From contig CANLLF010000003.1 of NCBI GenBank assembly GCA_947491935.1, forward strand, positions 516,397-580,396: 64,000 bases of DNA. The letters run 5' to 3'. Positions 8,522 to 16,703 of this stretch are shown one piece after another; the stretch's first letter is position 1; each line of letters opens with the position of its first letter. The notes beneath the pieces were generated by a model. The model saw only the letters and a program-made list of their open reading frames with translations. It was not told the origin of the DNA and ran no database searches. Source of the DNA: an uncultured Roseicyclus sp. (GTDB lineage Bacteria; Pseudomonadota; Alphaproteobacteria; Rhodobacterales; Rhodobacteraceae). A program made the translations under genes and the position numbers.

Positions 8522-9229
8522 TTACTCGGCGGCGTCCTGGACCTGGTCGGGCGGTTGGCTGGACTCCTGCCCGTTGGGATAGACGAGGCCGGCGGAGATG
8601 ATCAGCTTGGCGGAATCCTCGACGCTCATATCCAGGATGATCACGTCCTTACGGGGCACGAAGAGCAGGAAGCCCGAGGTGGGGTTGGGTGTGGTCGGCA
8701 AGAAGACCGACACCATATCCTCGGGCGCGCGGGCGGCGATCTCCCCCTTGGCGGAGGTTGAGATGAAGGCAATCGCCCAGATCCCCTTGCGGGGATATTC
8801 CACGAGGCAGGCCTTGTCGAAATTCTGCTGGCCCTGCTGCAGGATCGTCTCGGCGATCTGCTTCAGCCCGGAATAGAGCGAGCGGATCAGCGGGATCGAG
8901 AGGACCAGCGATTCCGCCCACCGGATCATCGAGCGCCCGATCAGTCCCTTGGCCAGCCACCCCACGAGGAACGTGAAGATCAGGAACGTCACCACGCCGA
9001 TGCCGCGGATGTTGATCTCCACTCCGGTCCAGCGGTTGATCAGCATCGAGGGGTTATAGGCATCCGGAATGAAGGGCAGCACCCAGCTGTCGATCCAGCC
9101 CGTCAGCGACCAGATCAGCCAGATCGTGATGCCGATCGGCGCAATCACGATCAGCCCGGTCAGGAAATTCGACCGGATCGACGCGAAGAGCCCGCGTTTG
9201 GGGGGAGTCTGTGGATCGGGCAGTTTCAT
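8522..9229 (-). CDS. DUF502 family membrane protein
   Basis: A 235-residue protein of the DUF502 family, function unknown. It has two transmembrane segments near residues 24-45 and 75-100, then the conserved cytoplasmic core with IPLIRSLYSGLKQI and a glycine/proline-rich strand TTPNPTSGFLLFVP. The length is typical. It is transcribed alone, convergent with the peptide-binding gene and downstream of psuG. Nothing in the sequence points to a specific role. Confidence 0.85.
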   Translation of the reverse strand: MKLPDPQTPPKRGLFASIRSNFLTGLIVIAPIGITIWLIWSLTGWIDSWVLPFIPDAYNPSMLINRWTGVEINIRGIGVVTFLIFTFLVGWLAKGLIGRSMIRWAESLVLSIPLIRSLYSGLKQIAETILQQGQQNFDKACLVEYPRKGIWAIAFISTSAKGEIAARAPEDMVSVFLPTTPNPTSGFLLFVPRKDVIILDMSVEDSAKLIISAGLVYPNGQESSQPPDQVQDAAE

Positions 9230-9311
9230 CTGGAGCGCTAATTCGAGAGAATATGAAAGCTATCTAAGCGCCGGTGAGGGGCGGCACAAGCATCCTTGGC
9301 GCGGGCGGGCC

Positions 9312-10223
9312 CTAGGAGGCCAGATCGCGGGCAATTCCGGCCGCGAGAGCCGCATTGTTGCGCACAAGGGCGATATTGGCGGTGAGCGTCGCACCATCGG
9401 TCAGCTCAAACAGGCGCTGGAGTAGAAAGGGGGTGACGGATTTGCCGGAAATGCCCTGTCTGTCGGCCTCGGATTGGGCCCGTTCGATGAGGGGTTTGAG
9501 GATGTCGGCGGGGATCTCGACGGCGTCGGGGATCGGGTTAGCGACCAATTGGCCCCCGGGCAGGCCAAGCGTGGCGCGCATGCGGTGCGCTTGGGCGATG
9601 TCACGGGTGGTGTCGAGCCGGAGGGGCGCGGGCAGGTCGCTGTCGCGGCTCCAGAAGGCGGGAAAGGCATCTTGGCCGAAGGCGATCACCGGGACGCCAA
9701 GGGTTTCGAGCACTTCGAGGGTTTTGGGCAGATCGAGAATGGCCTTGGCGCCGGCGGCCACGACGGTGACGGGCGTGTGGGCCAGCTCGCGCAGATCGGC
9801 GGAGATGTCGAAACTGTCCTCCGCACCCTTGTGGACGCCGCCGATCCCACCGGTGGCGAAGACGGAGATACCTGCCCGCGCGGCGCAGATCATCGTCGCG
9901 GCGACGGTGGTGGCGCCAACCCCACCGGTCGCGAGGCACACGGCCAGATCGGCGCGGCTGAGCTTGGCGACATTTTGCGCCTGTGCCAGATCATCGAGGC
10001 CCGCTTCATCGAGACCGATGTGAATGCTGTGATCCTTGATGGCGATCGTGGCGGGAGTGGCGCCGTTGGCGCGCACATCCGCCTCGACGAGCCGGGCGGT
10101 TTCCAAGTTCTGGGGATAGGGCATGCCGTGAGTGATGATGGTCGATTCCAGCGCCACGATGGGCGCAGCATTGGCGCGGGCCTCAGCCACTTCGGGCGAA
10201 AAGACGAGGGGCAGGATGCTCAT
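9312..10223 (-). CDS. psuG: Pseudouridine-5'-phosphate glycosidase
   Basis: PsuG, 303 residues, cleaves the C-C glycosidic bond of pseudouridine 5'-phosphate to uracil and ribose 5-phosphate, in the breakdown of pseudouridine from RNA turnover. The family N-terminus ALESTIITHGMPYPQN is clear, followed by the glycine-rich segment LATGGVGATTVAAT and ATGGIGGVHKGAE. The start overlaps the psuK stop by four bases (ATGA), so the two are translationally coupled. Length and motifs agree with intact, active enzymes. Confidence 0.93.
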   Translation of the reverse strand: MSILPLVFSPEVAEARANAAPIVALESTIITHGMPYPQNLETARLVEADVRANGATPATIAIKDHSIHIGLDEAGLDDLAQAQNVAKLSRADLAVCLATGGVGATTVAATMICAARAGISVFATGGIGGVHKGAEDSFDISADLRELAHTPVTVVAAGAKAILDLPKTLEVLETLGVPVIAFGQDAFPAFWSRDSDLPAPLRLDTTRDIAQAHRMRATLGLPGGQLVANPIPDAVEIPADILKPLIERAQSEADRQGISGKSVTPFLLQRLFELTDGATLTANIALVRNNAALAAGIARDLAS

Positions 10224-11110
10224 CCATTATCTCCAGACACGTAATCGGCGGCAGCGTTGACGGCGCGGGCCAGGGCGGTTTCGGCGTCGTCGCCCGAGAC
10301 CTCGGCCGCGATATGGGCCGCCATGAAAGTATCACCCGCGCCGGTGATGCGACGCGCCTCCACCGGAGGTGGCGTGGCGCTGATTGTGCGGTCAGGGCGG
10401 GCATCGACGGCCATCTGCGCGCCTTCGGTTACCAGCACACGGTGGGCCCCGGCGTTGAGCAGGGCCCGGGCCGCGGCGGCGGCGTTGGCAGGATGGGTAT
10501 CGGTCAGAAGCCCGGCCTCTTCGCGGTTGACATAGAGCGTGGCGTTGGGATGGGCCAGAAGCGGGCGCAGGCGCCTGGCCTTGCCGGGGGAGGCAGGCGC
10601 GATGCGCAGATCGGCGGCGGCAAAGAGCGGGCTTTCGGCGATTTCGGAGAGCAACGCCTCGGTGAGGTTGCCGTCCACCGCGACCGGGCCGGCCCAGGGT
10701 GTAGCGACGGACCCCAGCGTACCATCCGCGAGGGGGGCCAGGATGCGCGATCCGGCCTTTTCCAGCGAATGGGCATGGGCGATGGCCGCGATCAGCGCGC
10801 CCTGAGCCTCAATGGCCATGTAGCGATCCGTCGGCAGATTAGGATCGACCAGCATAGGCGACACATCGAGGCCAAGCCCCATGCAGGCGGCCTTCAGCTC
10901 CACCCCGTCGCCATCGTCGCCCACCACAGACAGCAGGGCAGGGGCCAGGCCGAAGCGGCGCAGCGTCATCGCGATGTTCAGTGCCACCCCGCCGGGGAGG
11001 CGGGTGATCTGGCCTGGCTTGTCATTGCCCAGAACCATCGGATCGTCGCAGCGCCCGATGATGTCCCACAGGACGGCGCCGATACATAGGATGTTGGGTT
11101 GGCTGCTCAT
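10220..11110 (-). CDS. psuK: Pseudouridine kinase (PfkB family)
   Basis: PfkB-family sugar/nucleoside kinase, 296 residues, expected to phosphorylate pseudouridine for PsuG. The PfkB anion-hole and catalytic signature GAGDTFMAAH sits near the C-terminus, and the substrate-side motif GGVALNIAMTLRRFG near residue 42. The assignment to pseudouridine rests on the four-base overlap with psuG; on its own the sequence says only PfkB kinase. The ATG at 11110 gives the normal PfkB N-terminus (PNILCIGAVLWD). It is divergent from rpsB. Confidence 0.88.
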   Translation of the reverse strand: MSSQPNILCIGAVLWDIIGRCDDPMVLGNDKPGQITRLPGGVALNIAMTLRRFGLAPALLSVVGDDGDGVELKAACMGLGLDVSPMLVDPNLPTDRYMAIEAQGALIAAIAHAHSLEKAGSRILAPLADGTLGSVATPWAGPVAVDGNLTEALLSEIAESPLFAAADLRIAPASPGKARRLRPLLAHPNATLYVNREEAGLLTDTHPANAAAAARALLNAGAHRVLVTEGAQMAVDARPDRTISATPPPVEARRITGAGDTFMAAHIAAEVSGDDAETALARAVNAAADYVSGDNG

Positions 11111-11329
11111 GGGGCGCGGTGTAGCGGGCCGGAGCGGGGGCGTCCATATCGACCGCGACGCTGATGGGATTGCATGCATCGGGGGTTGCATCGCGGACGG
11201 ACTTCCCCTAACTGGCGCTCACTTCTCAGGCGAAGGCGGGCTCTCGGGGCAAATTCTCCGAACGGTCCACCGGTTGAAGCATCCGCTTCTGATCCTTCGC
11301 CCTACGCGCAAACCGGAAAGGAATATGGC

Positions 11330-12184
11330 ATGGCGCTTCCCGAATTCTCCATGCGTCAGCTTCTTGAAGCTGGCGTTCACTTTGGCCACCAGACGCAACG
11401 CTGGAACCCCCGCATGGGCGAGTTCATCTACGGCGACCGCAATGGCATTCACATCCTCGACCTAACTCAGACCCACCCGATGCTGGAGCAGGCGCTCCAG
11501 GTTGTGCGGGAAACCGTCGCCAAAGGCGGCCGCATCCTGTTCGTGGGCACCAAGCGTCAGGCGCAAAAGCCGATTGCCGACGCCGCCGAGCGCTGCGCGC
11601 AATATTACATGAACCACCGTTGGTTGGGCGGCACGCTCACCAACTGGAAAACCGTGTCCAACTCCATCTCCCGGCTGAAAGAGATTGACGAGAAGACGGC
11701 GGATGGGTCGCTTGAAGGCCTCACCAAGAAAGAGCGCCTCGGCATGGAGCGCGACCAGACCAAATTGCAGGCGTCCCTTGGCGGCATTCGCGATATGGGT
11801 GGCCTTCCGGACCTGATCTTCGTGATCGACGTCAACAAGGAAGACCTGGCGATTGCCGAAGCCAAGAAGCTGGGGATCCCGGTTGTGGCCGTGGTTGATA
11901 CCAACTGCTCGCCCGATGGTGTGGATTACATCATCCCCGGCAACGACGACGCGGCGCGTGCGATTGCGCTCTACTGCGACCTCGTGAGCCGCGCGGCGCT
12001 GGACGGCATGTCCACGCAGCTGGAGACCGCCGGTGTGGATCTGGGCTCCCTCGAGGAAGGCACCGTGGAGGAAGCCATCGCTGAAGAGGCCGCCCCCGCC
12101 GCAGATGCCGCAGCCGAGGCGCCTGCCGCTGAGGCCCCCGCCGCCGAAGAGGCCGCAGCAGAAGAGAAGCCGGCCGAGGCCTGA
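11330..12184 (+). CDS. rpsB: 30S ribosomal protein uS2
   Basis: Ribosomal protein S2, 284 residues, a component of the small subunit. The sequence is typical from [20 protein letters not shown] onward, with [11 protein letters not shown] and [10 protein letters not shown]. The last 45 or so residues form an Ala/Glu/Pro-rich acidic tail ([14 protein letters not shown]), a common low-complexity extension in this order and not part of the conserved fold. The start at 11330 has a GGAAAGGA Shine-Dalgarno a few bases upstream. It is followed 76 bp later by tsf, the usual pairing. Confidence 0.97.
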   Translation: MALPEFSMRQLLEAGVHFGHQTQRWNPRMGEFIYGDRNGIHILDLTQTHPMLEQALQVVRETVAKGGRILFVGTKRQAQKPIADAAERCAQYYMNHRWLGGTLTNWKTVSNSISRLKEIDEKTADGSLEGLTKKERLGMERDQTKLQASLGGIRDMGGLPDLIFVIDVNKEDLAIAEAKKLGIPVVAVVDTNCSPDGVDYIIPGNDDAARAIALYCDLVSRAALDGMSTQLETAGVDLGSLEEGTVEEAIAEEAAPAADAAAEAPAAEAPAAEEAAAEEKPAEA

Positions 12185-12260
12185 TCGCCTTTGCCGACCC
12201 ACTGACATGCGGGCCGGGGGATGCACCCGGCCCGACCTTTCCCAGTTCAGGAGAAGAGAC

Positions 12261-13136
12261 ATGGCAATCACCGCAAGCATGGTGAAAGAGCTGCGCGATT
12301 CGACCGGCGCAGGCATGATGGACGCCAAGAAGGCGCTGACCGAGACCGATGGCGACATGGAAGCCGCCGTTGACTGGCTGCGCACCAAGGGCCTGGCCAA
12401 GGCCGCCAAGAAATCCGGCCGCACGGCGGCTGAGGGCCTTGTGGCTGTGGCCGTATCCGGCGGCACGGGCGTGGCCGTCGAGGTGAATTCCGAGACCGAC
12501 TTCGTGGGCAAGAACGCCGAATTCCAGGAGATGGTGGCGGGCATCGCCAATGCCGCCGTGGGTGTGGACGACCTCGACGCTCTGCTGGCCGCGGATATGG
12601 GGGGCAAGAGTGTCGCCGAGACGGTGACCGCCAAGATCGCCACGATCGGGGAGAATATGGGCGTGCGCCGGATGGCCAAGCTCTCGGGTGAAACGGTTGT
12701 GTCTTACGTACACAACGCCGCCGCCGAGGGCATGGGCAAGATTGGTGTTCTGGTTGCCATGAATGGTGGCGACGAGGCGTTTGCCAAGCAGGTCGCCATG
12801 CATGTGGCTGCCGCCAACCCAGCCGCGCTGGACGAGGCCGCCGTGGATCAGGACATGGTCGAAAAAGAGCGCCAGGTTCAGATCGATATTGCCCGCGAAT
12901 CCGGCAAGCCAGAGCAGGTCATCGAAAAGATGATCGTGGGGCGGATGAAGAAGTACCTGGCCGAGATCACGCTGGTCAATCAGGCGTTTGTCGTGAACCC
13001 CGACCTGACGGTGGCCGCCGCCGCCAAGGAAGCCGGTGCCACGATCACCGGGTTTGTCCGGCTGGAAGTGGGCGAAGGCATCGAAGTGGTGAAGGAAGAC
13101 TTCGCCGCCGAAGTGGCGAAAGCCGCACAGGGCTGA
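12261..13136 (+). CDS. tsf: Translation elongation factor Ts
   Basis: EF-Ts, 291 residues, the nucleotide-exchange factor that regenerates EF-Tu-GTP. The UBA-like N-terminus with [12 protein letters not shown] (residues 18-29) and the core motif [12 protein letters not shown] are plain. An AGGAGAAGAG Shine-Dalgarno precedes the ATG. It follows rpsB in the standard order and is closed by a strong intrinsic terminator at 13196-13225. Confidence 0.97.
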   Translation: MAITASMVKELRDSTGAGMMDAKKALTETDGDMEAAVDWLRTKGLAKAAKKSGRTAAEGLVAVAVSGGTGVAVEVNSETDFVGKNAEFQEMVAGIANAAVGVDDLDALLAADMGGKSVAETVTAKIATIGENMGVRRMAKLSGETVVSYVHNAAAEGMGKIGVLVAMNGGDEAFAKQVAMHVAAANPAALDEAAVDQDMVEKERQVQIDIARESGKPEQVIEKMIVGRMKKYLAEITLVNQAFVVNPDLTVAAAAKEAGATITGFVRLEVGEGIEVVKEDFAAEVAKAAQG

Positions 13137-13195
13137 CCACTGGTCCGGGCCTGAAGGCCCGCGATTTCGGACAACGTTCCGAGGGACAGTTGAAC

Positions 13196-13225
13196 GGGGC
13201 AGGGGAGCGATCCTCTGCCCCTTTT
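13196..13225 (+). terminator. rpsB-tsf terminator
   Basis: GGGGCAGGGG pairs with CCTCTGCCCC (ten pairs, one G-U) around a six-base loop and is followed by TTTT, 60 bp after the tsf stop. It fits termination of the rpsB-tsf transcript. Confidence 0.8.
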
Positions 13226-13255
13226 GTGTGATGAATGGGGCGACCGGGATCCGCT

Positions 13256-14317
13256 TCAGAGAACCGATGACCACGTCACGTCGCGAATGACCGGCTGCGC
13301 GTTCCTCAAGTGGCGGGCCACAAGGGTTTTTTGCCGTTTCCCCGGTGGAATGAAGCGGACGGGTTTGGGCGGATAATCCAGCGCCTCGACCTCGGAGAAG
13401 ATCGTCAGGATTTCTTCCCTCGCCTCAGGGCTCAACGCCTTGAGAGCTTCCGGCCCGGTAAACAGGCTTTCGGTCGGGGCGCCTTCGGCAAAGATGACCT
13501 CGTGCTGGTCGAACAGCAGATGAAAATACTCGACCGTGTCGACAATTTCATCAACGAAGATGCCTGGAAGTTCCGTCAATCTGATCGCCGGGATGAGGAC
13601 TTCGGAATCTCCGAACATCCGCTGCGCGATCCGGGATGTCAGGAGCATTCGGTGCTGTCGGGAGACCAGAAGGTCCCGCGCTGGCAGGCCCTGTCCCAGC
13701 GCACCGGCCAGAATGCGGACCGGGCGCAGGTTTGGATGGTTCAGCAGGGCAGATTTCGAGATCCGCCGCCGACCGATCCAGCGCAAAGGCCTGGCCGATC
13801 CGCTTGCGGTCGTGATCAGATCGTTTTCACGCAGATCCTCAACCCGTTTGTATCCATGGGGGGTGTGAACGGTTGTTCCCGCAACGAGGCAAGGCACGAA
13901 GTCCGAAACCGGAATGGAGACGCCGTTATCGACGATACCATTGATGGTCAGGGTCGTGTTGAGCGGCGGAATGCCCCCGATGAAGCCCAGGAAGTAGCCC
14001 TGTTCCGCCGTCGGATAGTCGTAGGAGCCGTTGCCGTTGATGTCGTAATCGATGATGCCGATTTCGTAGGTGTTCGTGCCGTCGCTGACCTGAATCGTGT
14101 AGTCCCAGGAGATGGCGTTGCCGCCAAATGTCTGTGTGGGGTCGTTCGGCTGCTCGTTGGTGGAGCTGTCGCCATCCATGACAGTCGAACTGGCACCATC
14201 ATTATAGGTGAGGGTGCTGTAGGCGCTGATCTGGAACGTCGTCCCTGTTCCACCGAAGGTGGGTTGGTTGTCGTTCATCGTGGTATCGGTTCTGAACGCT
14301 CCGTAGATCGTCGCCAT
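13256..14317 (-). CDS. Hint-domain protein (Hedgehog/intein-type, Rhodobacterales family)
   Basis: A 353-residue protein with an N-terminal beta-rich region rich in Thr, Asn, Asp and Gly (about residues 1-140), then a Hint domain starting at CLVAGTTVHTPHG with VEDLRENDLI and later LVSRQHRMLL. Hint domains are self-processing autoproteolytic folds; the Cys at the start of the block is the expected nucleophile. No C-terminal splice junction follows, so it resembles the stand-alone Hint_2 proteins abundant in this order, often thought to be secreted. There is no classical signal peptide. It is transcribed alone, convergent with tsf. Confidence 0.8.
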   Translation of the reverse strand: MATIYGAFRTDTTMNDNQPTFGGTGTTFQISAYSTLTYNDGASSTVMDGDSSTNEQPNDPTQTFGGNAISWDYTIQVSDGTNTYEIGIIDYDINGNGSYDYPTAEQGYFLGFIGGIPPLNTTLTINGIVDNGVSIPVSDFVPCLVAGTTVHTPHGYKRVEDLRENDLITTASGSARPLRWIGRRRISKSALLNHPNLRPVRILAGALGQGLPARDLLVSRQHRMLLTSRIAQRMFGDSEVLIPAIRLTELPGIFVDEIVDTVEYFHLLFDQHEVIFAEGAPTESLFTGPEALKALSPEAREEILTIFSEVEALDYPPKPVRFIPPGKRQKTLVARHLRNAQPVIRDVTWSSVL

Positions 14318-14457
14318 CTTGGCCTCCGCGCCGGGTCACACCCGGAGAGTTCTATTATGGTTTTCGTGGTTTTTTTACGGCTTTTCCGAAGCCTCTTGGT
14401 TTCAGCGCGTTGGCGCAACCGATTCCCGCACCGCGGCCAATCATATGGGGCCAAACG

Positions 14458-14489
14458 AAAAACGGCGCTGCCGGGACAAGGCAGCGCCG
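14458..14489 (-). terminator. Intrinsic terminator on the minus strand
   Basis: CGGCGCTGCC (14463-14472) pairs with GGCAGCGCCG (14480-14489) in a perfect ten-base stem; on the minus strand it is followed by TTTTT then CGTTT. It could end the luxR transcript, although the luxR stop is 350 bp away, or a separate small RNA. Confidence 0.7.
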
Positions 14490-14574
14490 CATTTACTAGG
14501 TCCGGTGCAGGGACAAGGGACAAGACGCACCGGCCGTATGGCGCGAGGGACGCGCGCCGCACAAGGAGGAGCAG

Positions 14575-14625
14575 ATGGACAAGATCGCCCCCTCCGTTTC
14601 CCCGAAGAGTATGATGCAGTTCTGA
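14575..14625 (+). CDS. Possible 16-residue mini-ORF
   Basis: An ATG with an excellent Shine-Dalgarno (AAGGAGGA, four bases before the ATG) opens a frame of 16 codons reading MDKIAPSVSPKSMMQF. No gene follows on the same strand for 2 kb, so it is not an obvious leader peptide. The same bases read as C-rich loops on the opposite strand, where the terminator lies, so the resemblance to a ribosome-binding site could be a by-product of an antisense-type RNA. Coding status is uncertain. Confidence 0.2.
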   Translation: MDKIAPSVSPKSMMQF

Positions 14626-14837
14626 TAATGCGAACTGCCCGCTTCAGGCCCTCTCCGGCATTTCTGCCTTCAAGGTGGGCCCGGAGGCGGGACTATACCG
14701 CTCCGGAACCCGGCGTTCCTGGCTGTAATTGCCATCACTCACGGAACATGGCTAATATGCGGCATCCGGAGTGTTTGGGATAGCTGCGGGAATCCTTACC
14801 CCAAGGTTTCGATTCGCTTAACGCCCGGGTGGTCGGT

Positions 14838-15641
14838 TCAGCGGCGGTCGGCGACGGATCCGGCCATCTGCGGCAGGCGTTCGGTGCGGTCGTCACGCTC
14901 ATCAAGGCGGAAGATCTGGTTGAGGATCGAGGCCTTGCGCACCGCCTGGGCCGTGGTTTCCACCCCCAGCGCATCCCGCGCGCCGCGCAGATGCTTTTCG
15001 ACGGTGGCGACGTTGCGCTCCAGCAGGAGCGCGATATCGGCCATGGTCTTGCCGTCGGCCACAAGCTCCAGCACCTCCGATTGCCGCGGCGTTAGCAATT
15101 TGCGCTGACCGGTGGCGGGCAATTGAAGGATGCACAGATGCGCCACATGGCAGATGGTTTCGATATCCTGCCCATGTTCGGCCCAGATCGCGTCGGCCTC
15201 GTCTTGCCCCATGCCTTTCTTGACCGCCATGCCGATGCCGGCATTGGCGTTCTTGATTGCCATCGGAAAACTGATCGTGTAGCCCGCCGTGATGCCATGC
15301 TTTTCGTTCAGCGCGCGCATCGCCAGCTCACCTTGCGACGGATCTTCATGGGCCATGGCCATGTAGACATCCCGCCACGAGGCCGCGCCGGTATTGGCGA
15401 TGGCCCACCGCATCATGACGCCGTTGCGGAACATCCCGCCATCGACATAGGCCTCGATGTAATCGGTGGGCATGTTGGTGAGCAGCAGCGCATCTTCGGG
15501 ATTGTCGTAAAGGCCCGCCCCGCGAAACGCGTTGAAGCCGTAGAAGACGCGGTCAAAGCCATAGCTGGCCAGAACCTGGGTGTGGTGGGCCCAAAGCTCC
15601 TCCACCGTGGTTAATTGCAGATAGGGACGCAGGCGTTTCAT
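14838..15641 (-). CDS. LuxR-family regulator with autoinducer-binding domain (solo)
   Basis: A 267-residue regulator. Residues about 10-175 match the acyl-homoserine-lactone-binding fold (ASYGFDRVFYGF, later GITAGYTISFPM), and the C-terminal LuxR helix-turn-helix is clear (LTPRQSEVLELVADGKTMADIA). No luxI synthase is nearby, so it is a LuxR solo that may sense self or foreign signals or have another ligand. It starts 20 bp after the aroQ stop, so the two may be co-transcribed, an unusual pairing. Confidence 0.87.
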   Translation of the reverse strand: MKRLRPYLQLTTVEELWAHHTQVLASYGFDRVFYGFNAFRGAGLYDNPEDALLLTNMPTDYIEAYVDGGMFRNGVMMRWAIANTGAASWRDVYMAMAHEDPSQGELAMRALNEKHGITAGYTISFPMAIKNANAGIGMAVKKGMGQDEADAIWAEHGQDIETICHVAHLCILQLPATGQRKLLTPRQSEVLELVADGKTMADIALLLERNVATVEKHLRGARDALGVETTAQAVRKASILNQIFRLDERDDRTERLPQMAGSVADRR

Positions 15642-15661
15642 AAGGGGATCCTCGCCGATCT

Positions 15662-16102
15662 TTATGGATTGTCTTGCAAATGAGTATGGAGCGCGCGGAG
15701 TGCCAATGGATAACCGGCCGCGCCGAAGCCCTGAATGACACCGATGCAGACCGCCGCGATCATCGATCCGTGGCGAAAGGCCTCGCGGGCATGGGTGTTG
15801 GACAGGTGCAACTCGACCGTGGGCAGGGCCGTGGCGGCGATCGCATCGCGCAGGGCGATGGAGGTGTGGGTATAGGCGCCGGCATTCAGAACGACACCAT
15901 CCGTGTCCGAGCGGGCCGCGTGAAGGGCATTGACGAGACCACCTTCGTGGTTGGATTGCTCAAAGCGCAGATCCGCCCCGAGTTCATCGGCCAGCGCGCG
16001 GCACGCGGCCTCGATATCCGCCAGCGAGGCGGAGCCATAAATGGTCGGTTCCCGCTCCCCCAGAAGATTGAGGTTCGGACCGTTGAGCACGAGAAGCTGC
16101 AT
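15662..16102 (-). CDS. aroQ: Type II 3-dehydroquinate dehydratase
   Basis: AroQ, 146 residues, converts 3-dehydroquinate to 3-dehydroshikimate in the shikimate pathway. The signature [17 protein letters not shown] contains the active-site arginine loop and tyrosine; [15 protein letters not shown] and the catalytic-histidine strand VELHLSN follow. The length is standard for the dodecameric enzyme. It lies between a rhodanese gene (68 bp upstream) and the LuxR solo (20 bp downstream), all on the minus strand. Confidence 0.95.
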   Translation of the reverse strand: MQLLVLNGPNLNLLGEREPTIYGSASLADIEAACRALADELGADLRFEQSNHEGGLVNALHAARSDTDGVVLNAGAYTHTSIALRDAIAATALPTVELHLSNTHAREAFRHGSMIAAVCIGVIQGFGAAGYPLALRALHTHLQDNP

Positions 16103-16170
16103 TGTTGTCGGTATCCCTTTGGAGACACTTTATATTCAAGGGCGTAGCGGCGTCGAGTCGTAGAAAAAGC

Positions 16171-16569
16171 CTAGTCTTTCGGTGTCGGCATCTCGACCGC
16201 GCCACCGTGATCGGCCCATGTCGAAAACCCCTCGCCCAGATGGGCGGCGGGAAAGCCCATATCCTGCAGCGTGGCCACCGTCAGCGCCGAGCGCCAGCCA
16301 GACGCGCAGTGGAAGACGTAGCGTTTGCCGGGCTGCGAGAAGACCGGCTTGTGATAGGGGCTCTCGGGATCGACCCAGAACTCTATCATACCGCGCGGGG
16401 CATGTACGGAGCCGGGAATGAACCCTTTTTGCCGTTCCCGGATGTCGCGGATATCCACGACCACCAGATCGGGACCATCGAGCTGCGCGATCAGGTCGGC
16501 TGTCTCGACCTCCTCGATCCGCGCGCGGGCATCTGCCACCATTTGCGCGGCACTTGTCGTCAGGTTCAT
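16171..16569 (-). CDS. Single-domain rhodanese-like protein
   Basis: A 132-residue rhodanese-fold protein, expected to carry sulfur on its active-site cysteine. The strand VVVDIRDIRERQKGFIPGS and the active loop CASGWRSA are both typical. There is no signal peptide, so it acts in the cytoplasm. Its partner or acceptor is unknown. It heads a minus-strand run with aroQ and luxR and is divergent from prpE. Confidence 0.9.
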   Translation of the reverse strand: MNLTTSAAQMVADARARIEEVETADLIAQLDGPDLVVVDIRDIRERQKGFIPGSVHAPRGMIEFWVDPESPYHKPVFSQPGKRYVFHCASGWRSALTVATLQDMGFPAAHLGEGFSTWADHGGAVEMPTPKD

Positions 16570-16703
16570 CGCGGCGCTCCTTCATCCCAATCGTCGCAGA
16601 TAGCGTTAACGCACATTGACCGCGCTCGGAGCGCGCCGCAACCTGATGGCGGAGGAGACAGCCAGCAGAGGCGCGACTGCTGGCCAGAAGATTTGGGACA
16701 GAT

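Larger units (their letters stand above)
14318..14837. other. 520-bp intergenic region with structured repeats
   Basis: No convincing protein gene is present. It holds a minus-strand terminator at 14458-14489, a hairpin with CCGGTGC and GCACCGG arms (14502-14533), the word GGGACAAG three times (near 14473, 14510 and 14517), and a perfect inverted repeat GCAGTTC-N9-GAACTGC at 14616-14638. On the plus strand AAGGAGGA precedes a 16-codon frame at 14575-14625. See findings. Confidence 0.6.

Noticed and set aside
12060..12180. Repetitive GAGGCC/GCCGCC run at the rpsB 3' end
   Set aside because: It encodes the Ala/Glu/Pro tail of S2; low complexity from protein composition, not a DNA repeat element.
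13310..14614. A 434-codon plus-strand frame
   Set aside because: Antisense to the Hint gene, which has recognisable motifs and a normal start; the plus frame does not.
14616..14638. Classical lux box
   Set aside because: The dyad GCAGTTC-N9-GAACTGC lacks the CTG-N10-CAG core of lux boxes, so it is reported only as a generic inverted repeat.
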